A stretch of 64,000 nt of DNA from Takifugu bimaculatus (lineage: Eukaryota; Chordata; Actinopteri; Tetraodontiformes; Tetraodontidae): positions 12,289,481-12,353,480 of the forward strand of contig CP034988.1 in assembly GCA_004026145.2 (NCBI GenBank), in the 5' to 3' direction. Position 1 is the first letter of the stretch. Each line of letters begins with the position of its first letter. Below the pieces are notes generated by a model. The model saw only the letters and a list, made by a program, of their open reading frames with translations, was not told the DNA's origin and did not search any database. Made by a program: the position numbers and the translations under genes. Below, in pieces: positions 1 to 13,574 of the stretch.

Positions 1-3000
1 CCTACATTTATTGGGCGGTAATCTAATTGTAACATGTATTTGTTACATGTTTTGATGCATTTTTGTGATTTATAAAAAGAATTATGTCCGAATTTTGGAG
101 GGCTTGGAACGGATTAGGGCATTTACATGGAAAACGCGTCTCTACTTTTCAGGTTACGAAGCAACTTCTGGAACGAATTAAATTTGTAAGTAGAGGTCCC
201 ACTGTATTTACCCAGGTTAGTGTTGCACTACATTATGTAAAACAAATGTATATAAACTATAATTTGTACCGATGTATAAACTGTAGAGTTTCGAAATGCA
301 AGTAAACATAATGCAAATAGCCAGGCAGCTGACCTGAGATTTTCTTTTTCCTACTCTACATTAGTTATTAGGAGCAAAATCAACTAAAAAAGTAAGCAAC
401 CTGAACTTAGCAGCCTGTCATCTATGTAATATTTAGCCACCAGCAAAGTATATGAACAGTGTATACTTCTGTATATTTAGTATATGATTAAATGGTTGTC
501 AGCCTTTGAATATTGGCCCACGATGAGCTGATGGCTTGTAGAGGGTGTACTCCCCCTCTCACCTGAAGGTAGTTATGACAGGTTCCTGCCATTCTGAGAC
601 CAGAAAATTGATGGATTGACAGACTGATGGTTGGAAGATGTATGATTATACTGATGAAGTTATAAGGAAGTTTAAGCAACTTTAGATACACAAAACCCTA
701 ATGATGTAATAAGCTGGAAAGGTCTTTTTTTTGTATTCCTTCTTTTTCACTTGGAAATGGGCCATGAATATCAGCATCCCATCTGGAAGTACATTCTGTC
801 ATGAGAAACATTTGTCTGGCAGTCCACATTTAGACACCGTAGCTTCCATACCTCCCGCTTGGCTACGATGTTTAAAATGAGGCTTGAATTATTCAAATAT
901 GCAGGACGGAAAACACTGGAAACTTTCCATACAGAGAAAAGCAAAACCGTAACTCTGAATGTCTAAACAAAGTCAAATGAAAGTTGAAATAAACTACTGG
1001 CAAAAAAAAGTTAAATGCCTCTTGATGACAACAGAATTTCAAAACAACTGATCAGACATAAATAAAACAATTTTACGTTTGCACACATCCATGCCAACTG
1101 GCATATAAAGCTTAATAAAAAAAAGAAATTTCTCCCACAGTCTAGACGTTGTAGCCACCTGAGACTTCTTTGAGTGAAAATAAGAGGTGTCCTATAACTG
1201 GCACAAAAACAAGGTCGGCTGTCCTGGGAGTGAAGTACCTCGCTTAAGTCAAATCATGTCAGGAAACGATGTCCTCCTTTTTATGAGAGCTGAGGACATG
1301 AGGTGAATGGAAAACTGACGATGTAAGAAGAGTATAACACCACATGGGAGGAGACTCAAGCACAGGAGCTTTGATCCCTGATGAAAATCTACGGCTAAGC
1401 ATGAAATCGTCCACCCACTCCAAGAATTGATCCAACCCTCCGTCAGTGGTAACATCATCCGAAATGTCTTAAGAGTATTGGTGTTGGTTGAATTTTGAAC
1501 TGGAAAGAGCTGGGCTTTCTCTGCCATAGCCATCAAATGCACTTAAATCGATTGCTCACGAGGGAGAAAGATTGACTACAAATGAGGCTTCGAATTGACC
1601 CTTGCGTGTGAAAAAGGGGGCTTCATAAGGTTCCATTTTTGCTTTCCTCTTTTCTGCCTTCACAGCAGATGCAAACCATGGGTGATCCTCGGGTTTGTTA
1701 AATTATGAATAATAATGTGTGTGACAGATGTTTTGACAATATGCATGTAATTTTAAACAGCTGTGGAGGAAAGAGAGCAAGCTAAATTCCCGGAAATGGT
1801 ATCATTCCTGAAAATCTCACACAGAAAAAGAAAAAAACAACCAAAAACAACAACTGCCACAAGGTAAAAGACATCCCAGAGACGTCCGTGGTCTGAATAT
1901 ATGATTCCACAGTGGGGAAATTCATTTTGTTCTGCCCTCCACAAACAGACTGCTCCTTTGTGTGAGATTTATATTACAGGAGTGCTGATGTGACTGTGTA
2001 TTTATTGCAGGTTTGCACCATCACCTCAAAGTAGGCACCATATTTCAAGCCTTTATATAGTGTCAAACAGTGTATACCAAAATACAAACAAGACAGAGGA
2101 AGAAACTTTAGCAATAGCGCCTCCTTCTCCCAACAGTGATTCCTTGTGAAGCATTTATTCATGCTCTTTTGTTTTTTTCACATATGCTTACAGTATGTAT
2201 TTGTATGTGGTAACACAGATGCTGTCAGTGTTGACACCCTTTTCTGTGATGAAGAAGTCATGCAGTTCTAATTGCAAGTCAACAAAATGTTGGTAAATTG
2301 AGGTGAAGGGATCGAATTACAATTCCGAGGCGGCCAATTAAGGTGCTACACCCGCTGGTGCTCCAGACCCACCATGCACAGAGATCCTGGAAGCAACCAA
2401 ATGGTATTTTCTAAAACACTGGGTCTCTTGGCTCTATAGTTGTGCTGTAAAGGCACTGAATTCCTGTTGGATGTTTGCATCGTGGTCCCGAGCCTCACCC
2501 TCTGTACACCACCTCACACTTCTGACACATTATAGGACAGACAAGTTCCGGCCAAACATCTTCCTACTTCCGAGGACATGGCAAGGATGTCACTTTGTTC
2601 AAATCTCTCTGTTTTCTCTGTATTCCTACTGTCACTGACATTTTCTCTGTGTTCCTCTGGCTTAATTTGAGAATTAAATGCTTAAACAAATAATCGTTGT
2701 CTGACAGGATTTTCTTATCTTCACGGTTCAAGACTGCACACCTTCCTCTCCTCTCCCCAGAGTAGTTAGAGCGGTATTAGCATTTATTTTTGTGCGTTTT
2801 AGTTTGGGTTTTTTTGTTTTTTTCGCAGCCTGGCAGATTTTTGGATTGTTAACTACATGACTTCTTTGGGAAAAGCAAATTTGAGTCCTGGACAAAATAT
2901 TAGTATGCAGAAGAGGTTCAGACAGGGATCAACCAATGCTCTCTCGTCAGCTCATGAGCGGTATTGTCTGTCTGTGTCTGGGTTCTGGTGAGGGAACATG

Positions 3001-3403
3001 CTCTGAATAAGATGTAGACACATAAAACAGCAGCTGTCATATGTGGCATCTTGACAAAAATATTTATTACATCATTTTTCACTTTGCTCCACTTGCTCCA
3101 CCTTTTAGTGCCACATGAAAGGTGGAGAAATTAATCAAATGTAAAATCAGAGCAGGCATTAGAATATAATGAGACCAAAAATACACAGTTTCTGTCAGTT
3201 TGGATCTGGAAGTCCCACAGGATCTTGGCCTGCTTGTTCTCCAGCACTTTTGGGTCCACCTGGGACCTCCAGTCCATACTCAGTGCAGATGCTTCTGTAC
3301 AACTCTTTGTCATTAAGTCAGTCTGCAACTTCAAGAAATATAAAAAGTTGTATTTGTCACAGAGCCAAAGACGGTTTTCAACCCATCCTCATTGCTGACC
3401 ATC

Positions 3404-3405
3404 AG

Positions 3406-3469
<64 letters not shown>

Positions 3470-3530
3470 TAGTATCTGTTACAATCAAAATTGTTTCAAA
3501 ATTGTTTCTAGGCACTTTACAGCATCACAA
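3404..3530. repeat. (TCAA)n microsatellite plus 3' end of an interspersed repeat
   Basis: About fourteen TCAA units run from 3404 to 3459. They are followed directly by a stretch reading TTTATTTATATAG and ending in GGCACTTTACAGC. That combination of a tetranucleotide run with a 'ttatttatatag...actttaca' segment recurs through fish genomes as the end of a dispersed retroelement; the family name is not assigned here. Confidence 0.6.
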
Positions 3531-4134
3531 ACCAATATTTTTTCATCTGTCTTTTGAGTCTTATCTCCACTGACACGCCCATTTTGGTCGTCCATGACAT
3601 AAAACTTGCCCTTTAGGTTCCACGGTGATGAAACGACACACTCTAACTCCACTGTGCTTCTTATCCCAACATACCAAATCAACGGCATTTATTGTCTTTC
3701 TTCTTTCTGGCATTTTATCCTTCTTCTGCAATCTAATTGCTGCAAATGCCCTCACATTTGTCTTTTCGATATTCACTTTTATATGATATCAATAATTTAA
3801 AAGGCGGTCTTACAGATTTACTGCAAAAGATAAGACTCTACATTTGACTGCAAGGGTTTTTACTCCACTTGACTGGATTGTAGAGCTGAAAAGACGTCTG
3901 CATGTCCCACGTGATTGCCTGATGAGTTATATGTTGTGTTGCAATTGGCCTATATGCAAACACTATTCATGATAAAGAGTGCAAAGATGTGCCAGAAAAC
4001 CAATTAAATAGCTGTGTGACAGGGTTTATTTGCTCTTTTGTGGATATATGGTGCTGTGGGTGAGATTCCAGTTGGTAGGTCATTTTTTTTGCATTTTACA
4101 TTCTTCAAGCCTTTGACCCTTCTGCAGTTGGCAC

Positions 4135-4425
4135 ACATATAGTTGAGCTTGGTTGCCTCATAGGAAGAAGGGCATCGTTCGACTCCAGCTCAGACCTTAT
4201 AAAGGTGGGGTTTGAGCATTGTCTTATGGGAACTAGAATCAGTAGAGGCACAAAATGTCTTCAGTGGTGCGACTGACTGGTGTGTGTGTGTATTCTGTGG
4301 TGAACTTATGACCTATCCAGGGTTCATAACTGCTTCTCCCCAAATGAATGCTGGGATTGACTCCAGGACTCACTGTGAGCCTGATTAGGAATTTACCTGC
4401 GGTAAGCAGAACACGGGGGGATGGA
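4135..4425 (+). repeat. Degenerate tRNA-derived SINE-like repeat
   Basis: The segment contains a decayed internal-promoter-like stretch near 4165-4190 (GCATCGTTCGACTCCAGC). It later has the typical fish SINE body wording around 4305-4400 (GACCTATCCAGGGTTCATAAC, GCTGGGATTGACTCCAGGAC). These match, from memory, a common fish SINE that ends in 'gctgggataggctccagc'. The copy is diverged and its ends are not sharp. Confidence 0.45.
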
Positions 4426-4939
4426 TTTCATTTTAATGGACAAGAATGTTCAAATGTCCAATGTGCACTTCAAAAATAACCTTTTAAAGTTAAACAGTGT
4501 CTATTATTGATGTAACCAGAATCTTTGACTAATAACCACTCACTTGATGACATGATGAGACATTAGGGATCATATTAGGTTATACTTTGCAGTGGGAAAA
4601 CAACATAGAGCTCTTATGTTGACGGCTATAATTATTATAAATACACTAAATTCATTACACTTGCACTCATAACAGCTTTCAAAATAATTCAGGGACACGA
4701 TCAGCAACAAATTATGCACTAGTTGTGAGTGTGATATTCATTTTATTTTCATCATTTTTGCTATCAGACGAGCAGCAGATGTTTGAAATAAAAAGCTCTC
4801 GCTTACCTTTATTGTATATTAAATATATTTAACTTGTGGTCCTCACTCTCCCAATGAGAGTTAGGGTTTTTAGCTCCTAGTTACTAGATAAGTGGTGCAT
4901 TTTCTCTGGTGGCGCGCGTCCTCCGGTGCTTGTGCTCAG

Positions 4940-5107
4940 CTAAATGTGGTTTACGAGAGGCAGCAGTATGAAAGTGTGGAAGTGCACTTCTACAGCTGCA
5001 GAAGCTTTTGTTACAGTACATCTGGATGGAATAGACACCATGGTTCCAACGACATCAGATTGGAGTCCACCTGTAATTGCTGTATCCCTTCCAAACTCTG
5101 CAGATGT
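4940..5107 (+). CDS. Orphan candidate exon, cysteine-rich, cystine-knot-like
   Basis: An acceptor (GTGCTCAG) precedes an uninterrupted 168-bp frame of 56 codons, and a strong donor (GTGAGT) follows at 5108. Both edges are phase 0. The peptide holds VEVHFYSCRSFC early and CNCC followed by KLCRC late, a layout like the C-terminal cystine-knot (CTCK) of mucins, von Willebrand factor and otogelin (C-x3-C, then C-x-CC). Two features argue against it: the glycine usual between the first two cysteines is serine, and the spacing to CNCC (20 residues) is a few residues longer than I remember for mucins. No partner exon was found nearby, so this may be an exon relic or chance. Confidence 0.25.
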
Positions 5108-8100
5108 GTGAGTAACGGGTCTTTGTTTTTAATAGGCACAGCACTCTTAAGTGAGCCATCAAGTACATCCATTCATCCATATTTTATTTGACACATTCAG
5201 TTAAGAGTTCAATGATGACACCAGCCGCTTGTCACCTCTGTCTCCATTTTGTTCTGTTACTGCACATGTCTAGATACGATCTTCCTGGTGCTTTTATGCT
5301 AAAAAGCACCACGAAAAAAGAGTGAATAACATTAAAAGCAACATACACACTATCATAATAAAGAGAATATCTTCAACTCTGTATTGACATTCAGTCAATT
5401 TAAAAATAAAAACATATGTTTTTAGACTGCTCCATCGGAGAATATGTCTGAATATCAGTGAAACTTGAAGTCAAGTCAAACATTGGAACAATGTTGAGAA
5501 TACTTTAATGTGAATACATGAATCATAATCGTGAACTACTCAGTTTATTTGAAACTGGCACAACACTGATCCACTCTGACAGTGATGGTTTAATAATTAT
5601 AGGAAACGAATTAATCATCATTCATCATAAAAACCGGACTGGATTAGGAGATCCTTTTCATTGTCTTTAAGGTCAGAGGTCTGGGTGTCTTCTCATTATT
5701 AAACACAACTGAGGCTGAGCTCATATATTTTCACCCTATCAATCTTTTATTTGCCTCATTAGCATGTCTGACATGAAGCACACAAGCAAAAGGGAAACTC
5801 CACACTGATGTACCACACAGCTGAGAAAAGTAGACAATGTGGGTTTCATGGTTTGTTTCCACTAACTATGTGAGACAGAAAAGACAAGACCCTTAAAAGA
5901 CAACAGACCCCAATAAAATCAGGCTCGTTTGTTGGCTGACCTGAGAATAAAGATCATGAGTGAGCTGGATACCTGGGGACCCTGTGTCTGTTTCCCAAGG
6001 CCAGCAAAGGCTCATATCAATAGCTTGGCAGCTTTATGTTGAAGCCAGGAGGATAAAATAGACATTCTCCCCAAGCACCATTCCAAGGGTGCTCTGAAAT
6101 TTAGAATAATGGGAACAGACTCAGGCAGGAAATATTAAACAGGTATCCAAAACCACTAAAATCACATAGATGGAGACTCTGAGAGCAGAACAGTGTTGTC
6201 TCCCATTACAGTCAGTGAACTATAAGGCTGCCCAGAGGGAAACAATTCAGTCTCACCACCGGCTGAAAACACCTGTCTCCACGCAAAAGTTTCAGTCAGG
6301 TATTGTAGAAGCCTGAGATAACGGACAAATAAATCAGGTTTTAATGGCGAAGTTGGAGTAAAACCAAGAAACTACTGGCTTACTGCACTGCTGGGATTAA
6401 ATCAAGAAAAAACAAAACAAAACAATAAAACTCATCCTTTCACACAAGGATTTGCTTGGAGCTAGAAAACATCGACAGGACAATTAGATGCTTCCTCCTG
6501 ATCTTAATAGGAGTGGAAAACAATTCCAGCACATTCATGAGTGAATGACTATTTCGAATCTCAGAGTTTCAGTATGTTTAGGGAAACAAATCTGTAAATG
6601 GCAGCTTGAGGCACAATCTCCAAGTTAGTCAACATAAGATTCATCATCATTTTTTTGACATATAAAGCATTACTGCACCGTTTATATTAATTCAAGGTTT
6701 GTGGATGCCACAGTTCTGTTTTTGTTGGGTCGCCGTTTGGCAGGAAATTATTATTTATTTACTCAGACTGACTAGCCAAAGGGTAATTAGTGATGCATTA
6801 TTAATGAATTTCAAATGTATTGGCTGCTTTGCAACTATGGTGACAAAACTATGTCTGACAAATAGAATGGCGTTTGAATAGCTGTCCGCTGCAGTGACCG
6901 CTGCTGAAAACAGGTCATCTCAAAGTTAATAGTTAAAATTAGCAAGAGGTAAAAGGGCTTAGGGTCAGCTCCTGGAAGAAAAGGGGGAGAGAGTAATGGA
7001 ATGAGAAAAATCCCAATTAAAAAAACCTGTCCAAACGTCCCCATCAGGGATGAATCACAATTCAGTCATGTTCTGTAGTGCAGACATGATATTTGAGATC
7101 ATAAATTGTCACTTATGAAGCTGTTATTGTTAAAAGATGGACCATCATGGCCACTAAATCACTTTAAGTGCCTGCCTCACGTCAGGCTGCTCATATTCCT
7201 GACAGCACGACACAAATGCTCTGTTTTCAACAAACGTGCTAAATTATCTGATCACAAGTACAACTAAATCACTTGTGGTGGAACTTGTGGATGATTGATT
7301 ACTATATCACAATTTTATTTTCCCTGCAATTATCAGGGAACAGATGCCTTTTCCTGTCTTCCTCGACTGCACCCAGCTGTTTCCACAACCGTGGTGAATG
7401 TGCACTGCGATGCCTGCTGTACAGACGGTCAGGGGCTAGCACAGTTAATCCAGGTTTTCACATTAGTTGTAATTGGCCTTGTCAGTGCAAAAAATAAGTA
7501 AATAAATGTTTCTTTTAGTATTTCACCTACAGAATTTCTGAATCTTTGTCATGAACAGGAAACACACAGCAACAACTCTGACAATATCAGCCTCAGCTCA
7601 GCGCACTAGAGCTTAGGGGCTGAGGGTTACATAAAAATGCAGTGTTGACAAGCAGCAGTGGTGCTATGTATTCCACTCAAATGTGCATGGGTCCATGTGG
7701 AAAAGTAAGAGGAAAGCCACCTGTCAGATTTGCTGTGGCTCACAGTCTGCAGGTTACCCGCAGTCTAAACATGCTGCTCTTGGCCTTGATCCAGGCTGCA
7801 CTGGCGAGGGAACACTACTGATATCAGAGACAAGCAGAAAGTCGAGACCCCAGACTGTTCAGTGATTAGTGGGTGTTGGAGATGCTGAAAGAACAAGTGG
7901 ACAAGGGGAAGAAAATGCCCTTTCAATCACCTGTACAATCAACTGATAACAACAAAATCACTTTTTCTCCTTAATGTTTTCTTTCTGCGTCAGCTCACTT
8001 GGTTACTCTTACAACAAGAGACACTGTCTACTGGCCTGTCTCATTCCTGCCAAAAGATTAGAAATGTTGTTGTTTTTGGCTTTAAAAATACAACTATCAT

Positions 8101-9300
8101 TCTTAGATTTAACAAGATCAGGACAAATGTGCCATTGGCAATACTGTCACTTTCCTGAATAGGTTAAATCCAGAATAATGGTTAATAGTTGCAACTTACA
8201 CCATTTAAACAGTGATTTATGTGCATCAAAGCAGCCCTGCATGATATTGTCCATGTTTGACTACAGTAGCAACACTTTGATAGTCAGAATCTGATTCTAT
8301 AGGCAGTTTTAGACAGCTGGTTATATTATATAAAAACACAACAGTCATGGCCCTTTTTCCTCAAATTAGGCAATATTATTACACTGTTATTGTGCATATT
8401 AACTGGATACCGTGGCACAATTACCAACATTTCCAGTGACAATAATCTTATCACAAGACAGATGATATTTTTCAGGAGGAATAGCATTTTTGCTGTGGCT
8501 AATAGCCATTAAAATAAAATTAAAAGCTGTGATGGAGCAATAAGACAAACCATTAGTAGCATTAAAATGAAGGGCAAAGGTTCTAGTGATCCTACATAAC
8601 ATTGGGCTCATTTTTCCCTCATTTTCGAGGGATTCTAGGGATTTTTTTTCTAAATTCTGAAGGCAACAGGGTCTGGCACATATTCTACATGTCTGCATGA
8701 AGATGGTATGCATGAAAAAGAACCATCAAGCAGTGACGTGTCTCTGAAATAGAGAGCCAGCTGCAGTAGCCCTTCTTTCATGGGGTACTTTCAGAAGGCA
8801 ATTTGTGTTCAAATATAAATTATTTTCAATTATAGATAAATGGTCTTTTGTCAATGAGGAATAACTGACTGAATGAGTTAAAAGCTCCTTGTTTAATATA
8901 GTTAGAATGGACCCCTAGAGCCCACACTGACCAGGGCTTTAGTGACTACCATGTAACCATCAGGGGGCATTAGAGAAACTTTGTGGTAGACGCGGTGACT
9001 AACACGAATCCCCTCAATCAAGTGTGCAATCAAGTGATTGCAACATTATCACTCTGGGACTGGTTCATCCATCTTGCCCTCGCCCAAATGTGTGTATGGT
9101 GGGCAAACAATTGCACACGTGGCTCCGCTCCAAGCCCCTAAAGCAGGTTTTATGGCTCTGTGGGAAATGAGGCAAGGACTTCACTATGAAAGCTCCATTT
9201 TTTTCCCCTGAAAACTGGTTCGAGGAAAATCCCCAAGCCCAAAGCGCACAAGCCCACTCAAGATTTCATGAGGTTACAAGAGGGAATAAATGTGGTAAAT

Positions 9301-9306
9301 TTTATT
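9301..9306 (-). promoter_or_regulatory. Candidate polyadenylation signal of the amine oxidase gene
   Basis: The plus strand reads TTTATT, giving AATAAA on the minus strand about 60 bp past the stop codon. That would make a very short 3' UTR; other AT-rich sites further left are possible. Confidence 0.35.
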
Positions 9307-9364
9307 TTGAGATTGTACCACAACGTAGCATTGTAATGGCTTTTACAGTGAAATCAGAAGTATC

Positions 9365-9680
9365 TTAAACTTGGCTGTTAAAGAATGTATTAATCTGTGA
9401 CGGAATGTGGTACCGCACCAGAAAGAGAGCGGTACCGAGGGCCAGTGTGATCAGGAACATGGCCTTGCCTGTAGATAGATGCCCAAGTTTGGATATTTGC
9501 GTGTGTTGGGCATGACTGCTGATAACTTGACCCGATTTCAGCGCTTCCAAATCCTCCTGGATCAAAGCCGTGGGACACAATTCCGCCAAGACCTCCAGAG
9601 CCGCTCGCTGGCCAGCCTGCACTGCGCCACTCATGTAGCCACACCACTGGGTCGCCGTTTCTGTGCCTCCCCAGTGGATC
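9365..9680 (-). CDS. Amine oxidase exon 12 (last): GGTETAT block and tail anchor
   Basis: The acceptor TTTACAG precedes the exon. It encodes residues 426-530, starting RIHWGGTETATQWCGYM. The conserved Tyr441 corresponds to the second aromatic-cage tyrosine of MAO. After a polar linker, a hydrophobic stretch FLITLALGTALFLV forms the C-terminal membrane anchor, then a short tail and the TAA stop at 9365-9367. Confidence 0.9.
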
Positions 9681-12600
9681 CTGTAAATCAAGTAAAACAA
9701 GGAGGCATTTACGCTGATTGATCTATGTGGCACTGAAACATGGTCTCCTTCCTCTTAGCTTACGCAATTCAAGTGTTTCATGGTTTATGAAGCCATTTTC
9801 GCTCATTGGCTTTATCAGCTAAAACTGCTGACGGCCCAGATTTCCTGTCATTTATTTGTGACCTTTTATAAATCTCAGTCGCGCTTAAACATTTCACGTC
9901 GCTGTGCGCCGAAGTTCACAGGGACAAACTATTGGATTTATCGTAGGTTGCACGATCCGCGCAACACAGGACAAATAGAATAATAAGCCACTGATTTCTC
10001 ATGTGGTCTTCATCGCGTTGCAGCGGAACATCCGGCTGTCAAAAATAAATGTCAGCTGGAGTACGGAAAAAGGGGTGGATTGTAGCTCTAAGTGTGTAAC
10101 AAGCCAGTGCAATGGGGGGGGAATTAAACTCAGCTGGGAGATCAAAGCTAAAGAAGACTGCTGCAGGATTGAAGATGACATATAGCTGTCTGTTTTCACA
10201 TCATATGCAGTGGATTTTTATTTCTGTTTTTTTCAGGCTGCAGTATTTCAGCAGAAAGCTCCGGGCCACCACAAGAGTCAGATGCAAACTCCGCCACCTT
10301 GTACAAACACAAATCCCCTAGTGAAGCACAAATCGCAAGAAGGCCGACCATACAATGATGTAGGGAGACGTTTGCGGGAGCAGGGTTGGCTCCTTGGCTG
10401 TGTGAAAAGGAAAAGACAACTGGTTAACAAAAAAATGTCACAAGCTCCCCGAAGTCAAACAAGGAGAAAAGGTCAGATTAAAAGCTGTGAACGTGAGAAG
10501 CTCTGCAATGTTGTCACTACACTATCCTGTATTTATTTGGTTGGTTGGTTGGTTGGTTGGTTGGTTAATTAGTTAGTTAGTTAGTTGGTTAGTTGGTTAG
10601 TTAGTTGGTTAGTTAGTTGGTTAGTTTAAACAAAAGGTTTAAATAAAACTGAGAGAGCTAAATTAAGGTTAAAAACTATCAATAATACTAATTTTTCATC
10701 ATATTGGTCTGTCTGTCAGTTTATGTTTATCAGATTTCATCCATCCATCCATCCATCCATCCATCCATCCATCCATCCATCCATCCATCCATCCATCCAT
10801 CCATCCATCCATCCATCCATCCATCCATCCATCCATCCATCCTATGTCTCATATATTTGTCACATGGTGACGGAGCTCCTCATTAACCAACTGAAGTCAG
10901 AGTGCACCGTGAAGGAGTTGTCAAATCATGAGAGGTCTGACACTTTGAGACACACTCACCTTTACACTTGCAGGCAATTTAGTGTCACAAATTAATCTAA
11001 TTAAGCAAATACGTGACCAATGGTGCTGCTGTGTGATGTCGGGCCCTGCACCCAGAGATGTGGTGCTGGCTGCTAAGCAAAGCTAGCACTGACTTTGCAG
11101 GCGTCTTCTTTCCAAAGTGCTCTCTAGTAACCGGATGGCTGTGTAGTACAGAGAGGTCTGAATTTTTCAAATCACCCAGCTGGAAAATGGGGTCACATGT
11201 GGTCTGGAACACCTCGGGACGTGGTCACACTGATCAGCTCTCCTCTGCTTCCTAAGCGTTTCTGACATGTACTCTGAGCTGTCCACTTGTTATCCAATCA
11301 TTCAGAAAGCACGTTTACACAGTCTGTGGGGTTACCCTGGAAGACTGATGAGTGTATTCAACCTTGATTGAATACAATACTGCAGCCCATTATCCTGAAT
11401 ATTGATTTTCCTTTGGTGTATGACATATGTAGCCCGGCTTTGATTGTCATGCTACACTAATTGAAGTTCACCTATATATCCTCTTGAAGTGTCATTAAAA
11501 GCTCACTTTAGTGTGATAGCTTCTGCTTCTTTTCTGGTGGCCTTCAATGATACATGATATAACCAGTTCCATGTGAATGTGGACAGACAGGTCTAAAACA
11601 CATGTTCCATTTAGCTCTGCTTTAAGATGGGCTCAAGTGTGGGAAACAAATCCACCAGCAGGATAAGCTACACGTGATGGCAGCAGGGGTCAGGCTTTAA
11701 TACATCCGGACGGAGTAAAAGAGCGGCGATTCCTTCAAATGACGCAAAAGGTCGGTGGGGTCCAGGCTGTGCGTACTGACAATCCACTACAGTCACAGCA
11801 CATATGTTTCAGTGTGTAGCGGAAGCAGTCTGGATGCTTAAGCCATTGATTTGACCTTCTCGTCTTGGAAGGATTCGGCCCCCAAGTCGCCTCTACATTT
11901 AAGAGATGCGGCAAAAAAGAGTGGTAACAAACAAACGAAGCGGCATTTCGAGTCCCGATGCCACTGGTCTCTTTTAGGATTTGTGAAAATAACCTGGCAG
12001 GAGGAGGAGGAAGAGGAGTGCAGGCACGTGTTATTTTACTTGTCTTCGTTCCCTCAGTTGCTGCAGCGAACCCCGCATTGCTGGGAATGAAAGAGAGAGC
12101 CAAGAACGGAGGAGAAGACGCACATTTCAGAACATATCTGTATCACGATGCATGCAGGTACGGTTCCAATTAACCCTGGACATCTGCCAGACGTTGATAC
12201 TGGAATTGAAAGAAAAACAAAACCTGTCTCCCTTGTCATGACCACTTGGCTCCGAATGACCACAACATAAACGGGGAGACCAAGCACTTTTAACAAAAAA
12301 GGGATTTATTGTAAAGTAAAGTGAACAGTCAATGGTAACGGTGAAAGCAGTAGGGTCCAACAGGGTATAATCAGAATCCGACGAGGATGATCCCAACGAG
12401 GCTTTAACAACGGGACTGGCACTCTCCAGTGGACGCGTTCGGCAAGGTTTCCAATCTCGTTCGGCAGCAGCTGACCCTCGGCCCGATCAGCCCCATCTCC
12501 GTCCTGAACACGGGTTTTTAAGCCATCACTGGTTCATCAGGTTAATGAGCCCCACCTGGAGTGGTGGCCTCCCAACCAGGTCCCGACAGCTCCATCTGCA

Positions 12601-13535
12601 GGCCAAGCACAACACCAGACCACGCGCAGCCAAAGACACCATATCCCAAATATTAAACCCAGACGTGAGGCCACCTAGTGGGCCGTCACACCCTATAATT
12701 AAAACAAACAGGTGACTGGCGTTTTGTGCTCATTTTTCATTTGTGCATATTGAGTTTACCATGAAAATTCCTCATTTAAAGTCTAGAAATGTAACACATT
12801 CCTCAACCTTAAAGCTCTAATCACTAAAACTGTCATCATACGTTGAACTATCCTTCATAACAAGTGTGGAGCTGTTAAATTATAGTCCACAATTTTGAGA
12901 GAGGATATCAACGAGTTTCCTTTTGGCCTCATCTCCTGCACATGACGTTGTAAATAGATGAGCTAATTCAATTGTCCACGTCTTCACTTAACCAACAAGT
13001 GTTTCTTTGTAGCACACAACAGCAACCAGATCTGTGTGCATATTTTGTTGTCATAAAATCCAGGTGTGACTGTGGAATCATGAGAAGAGCTTGACAAGGC
13101 AGACCATTTAATGCAGGGGTTTAAGTTAAGCATCCCCTAATAGATCAGGACCGCAGGCTTTTTTAAAACTGTAGTCTATTATGTTGGCACATTTTGCCGA
13201 AATTGTGATGTTTGCCTGCCAATTCATAATGCTGCACAACATCATGCTAAAGATTTGTTTTTTTCTTTCTGAGACTGGAATCCTTTGACATTATAAATGG
13301 TGTTCTTCAAGGTAATCACATTTCCCAGGAGGCTGAGACAGATACCAAAACAGCAAAGTAAAGGAGTTCAGACAGCATCACGCTGGCACTCATTTAGCAC
13401 AAATTCAGGCTCCAAAAGTGGAGCTTTATTCATCACTGACCTTTTTTGTTCCTGCAAAGTGAAGCGCCTTTTAAAACACGATGATGGTATCTGTTAATTA
13501 GATGTCGAGATGAGAAAGTGTGGCGCGGCAATGAG

Positions 13536-13574
<39 letters not shown>

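Larger units (their letters stand above)
1..9300. other. Gene-poor intergenic region left of the amine oxidase gene
   Basis: I see no convincing multi-exon gene in this stretch. Open frames are short, overlap on both strands and lack recognisable domains. It holds a (TCAA)n array with an attached interspersed repeat near 3404-3530, degenerate SINE-type sequence near 4135-4425, and one orphan cysteine-rich candidate exon at 4940-5107. The rest is AT-rich unique-looking sequence. It is the downstream flank of the minus-strand amine oxidase gene. Confidence 0.6.

Noticed and set aside
3404..3459. Regular short repeats that could be mistaken for a CRISPR array
   Set aside because: Pure tetranucleotide units without spacers in a vertebrate genome.
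7273..7501. Cysteine-containing open frames that might supply a partner exon for the block at 4940-5107
   Set aside because: No acceptor/donor pair gives a convincing cystine-knot ending, and the cysteine spacing does not fit.
10704..10995. Open frames of Ile-His-Pro-Ser or Asp-Gly-Trp-Met repeats (also at 27580-27889 and 33264-33497)
   Set aside because: They are translations of ATCC/GGAT microsatellites, not proteins.
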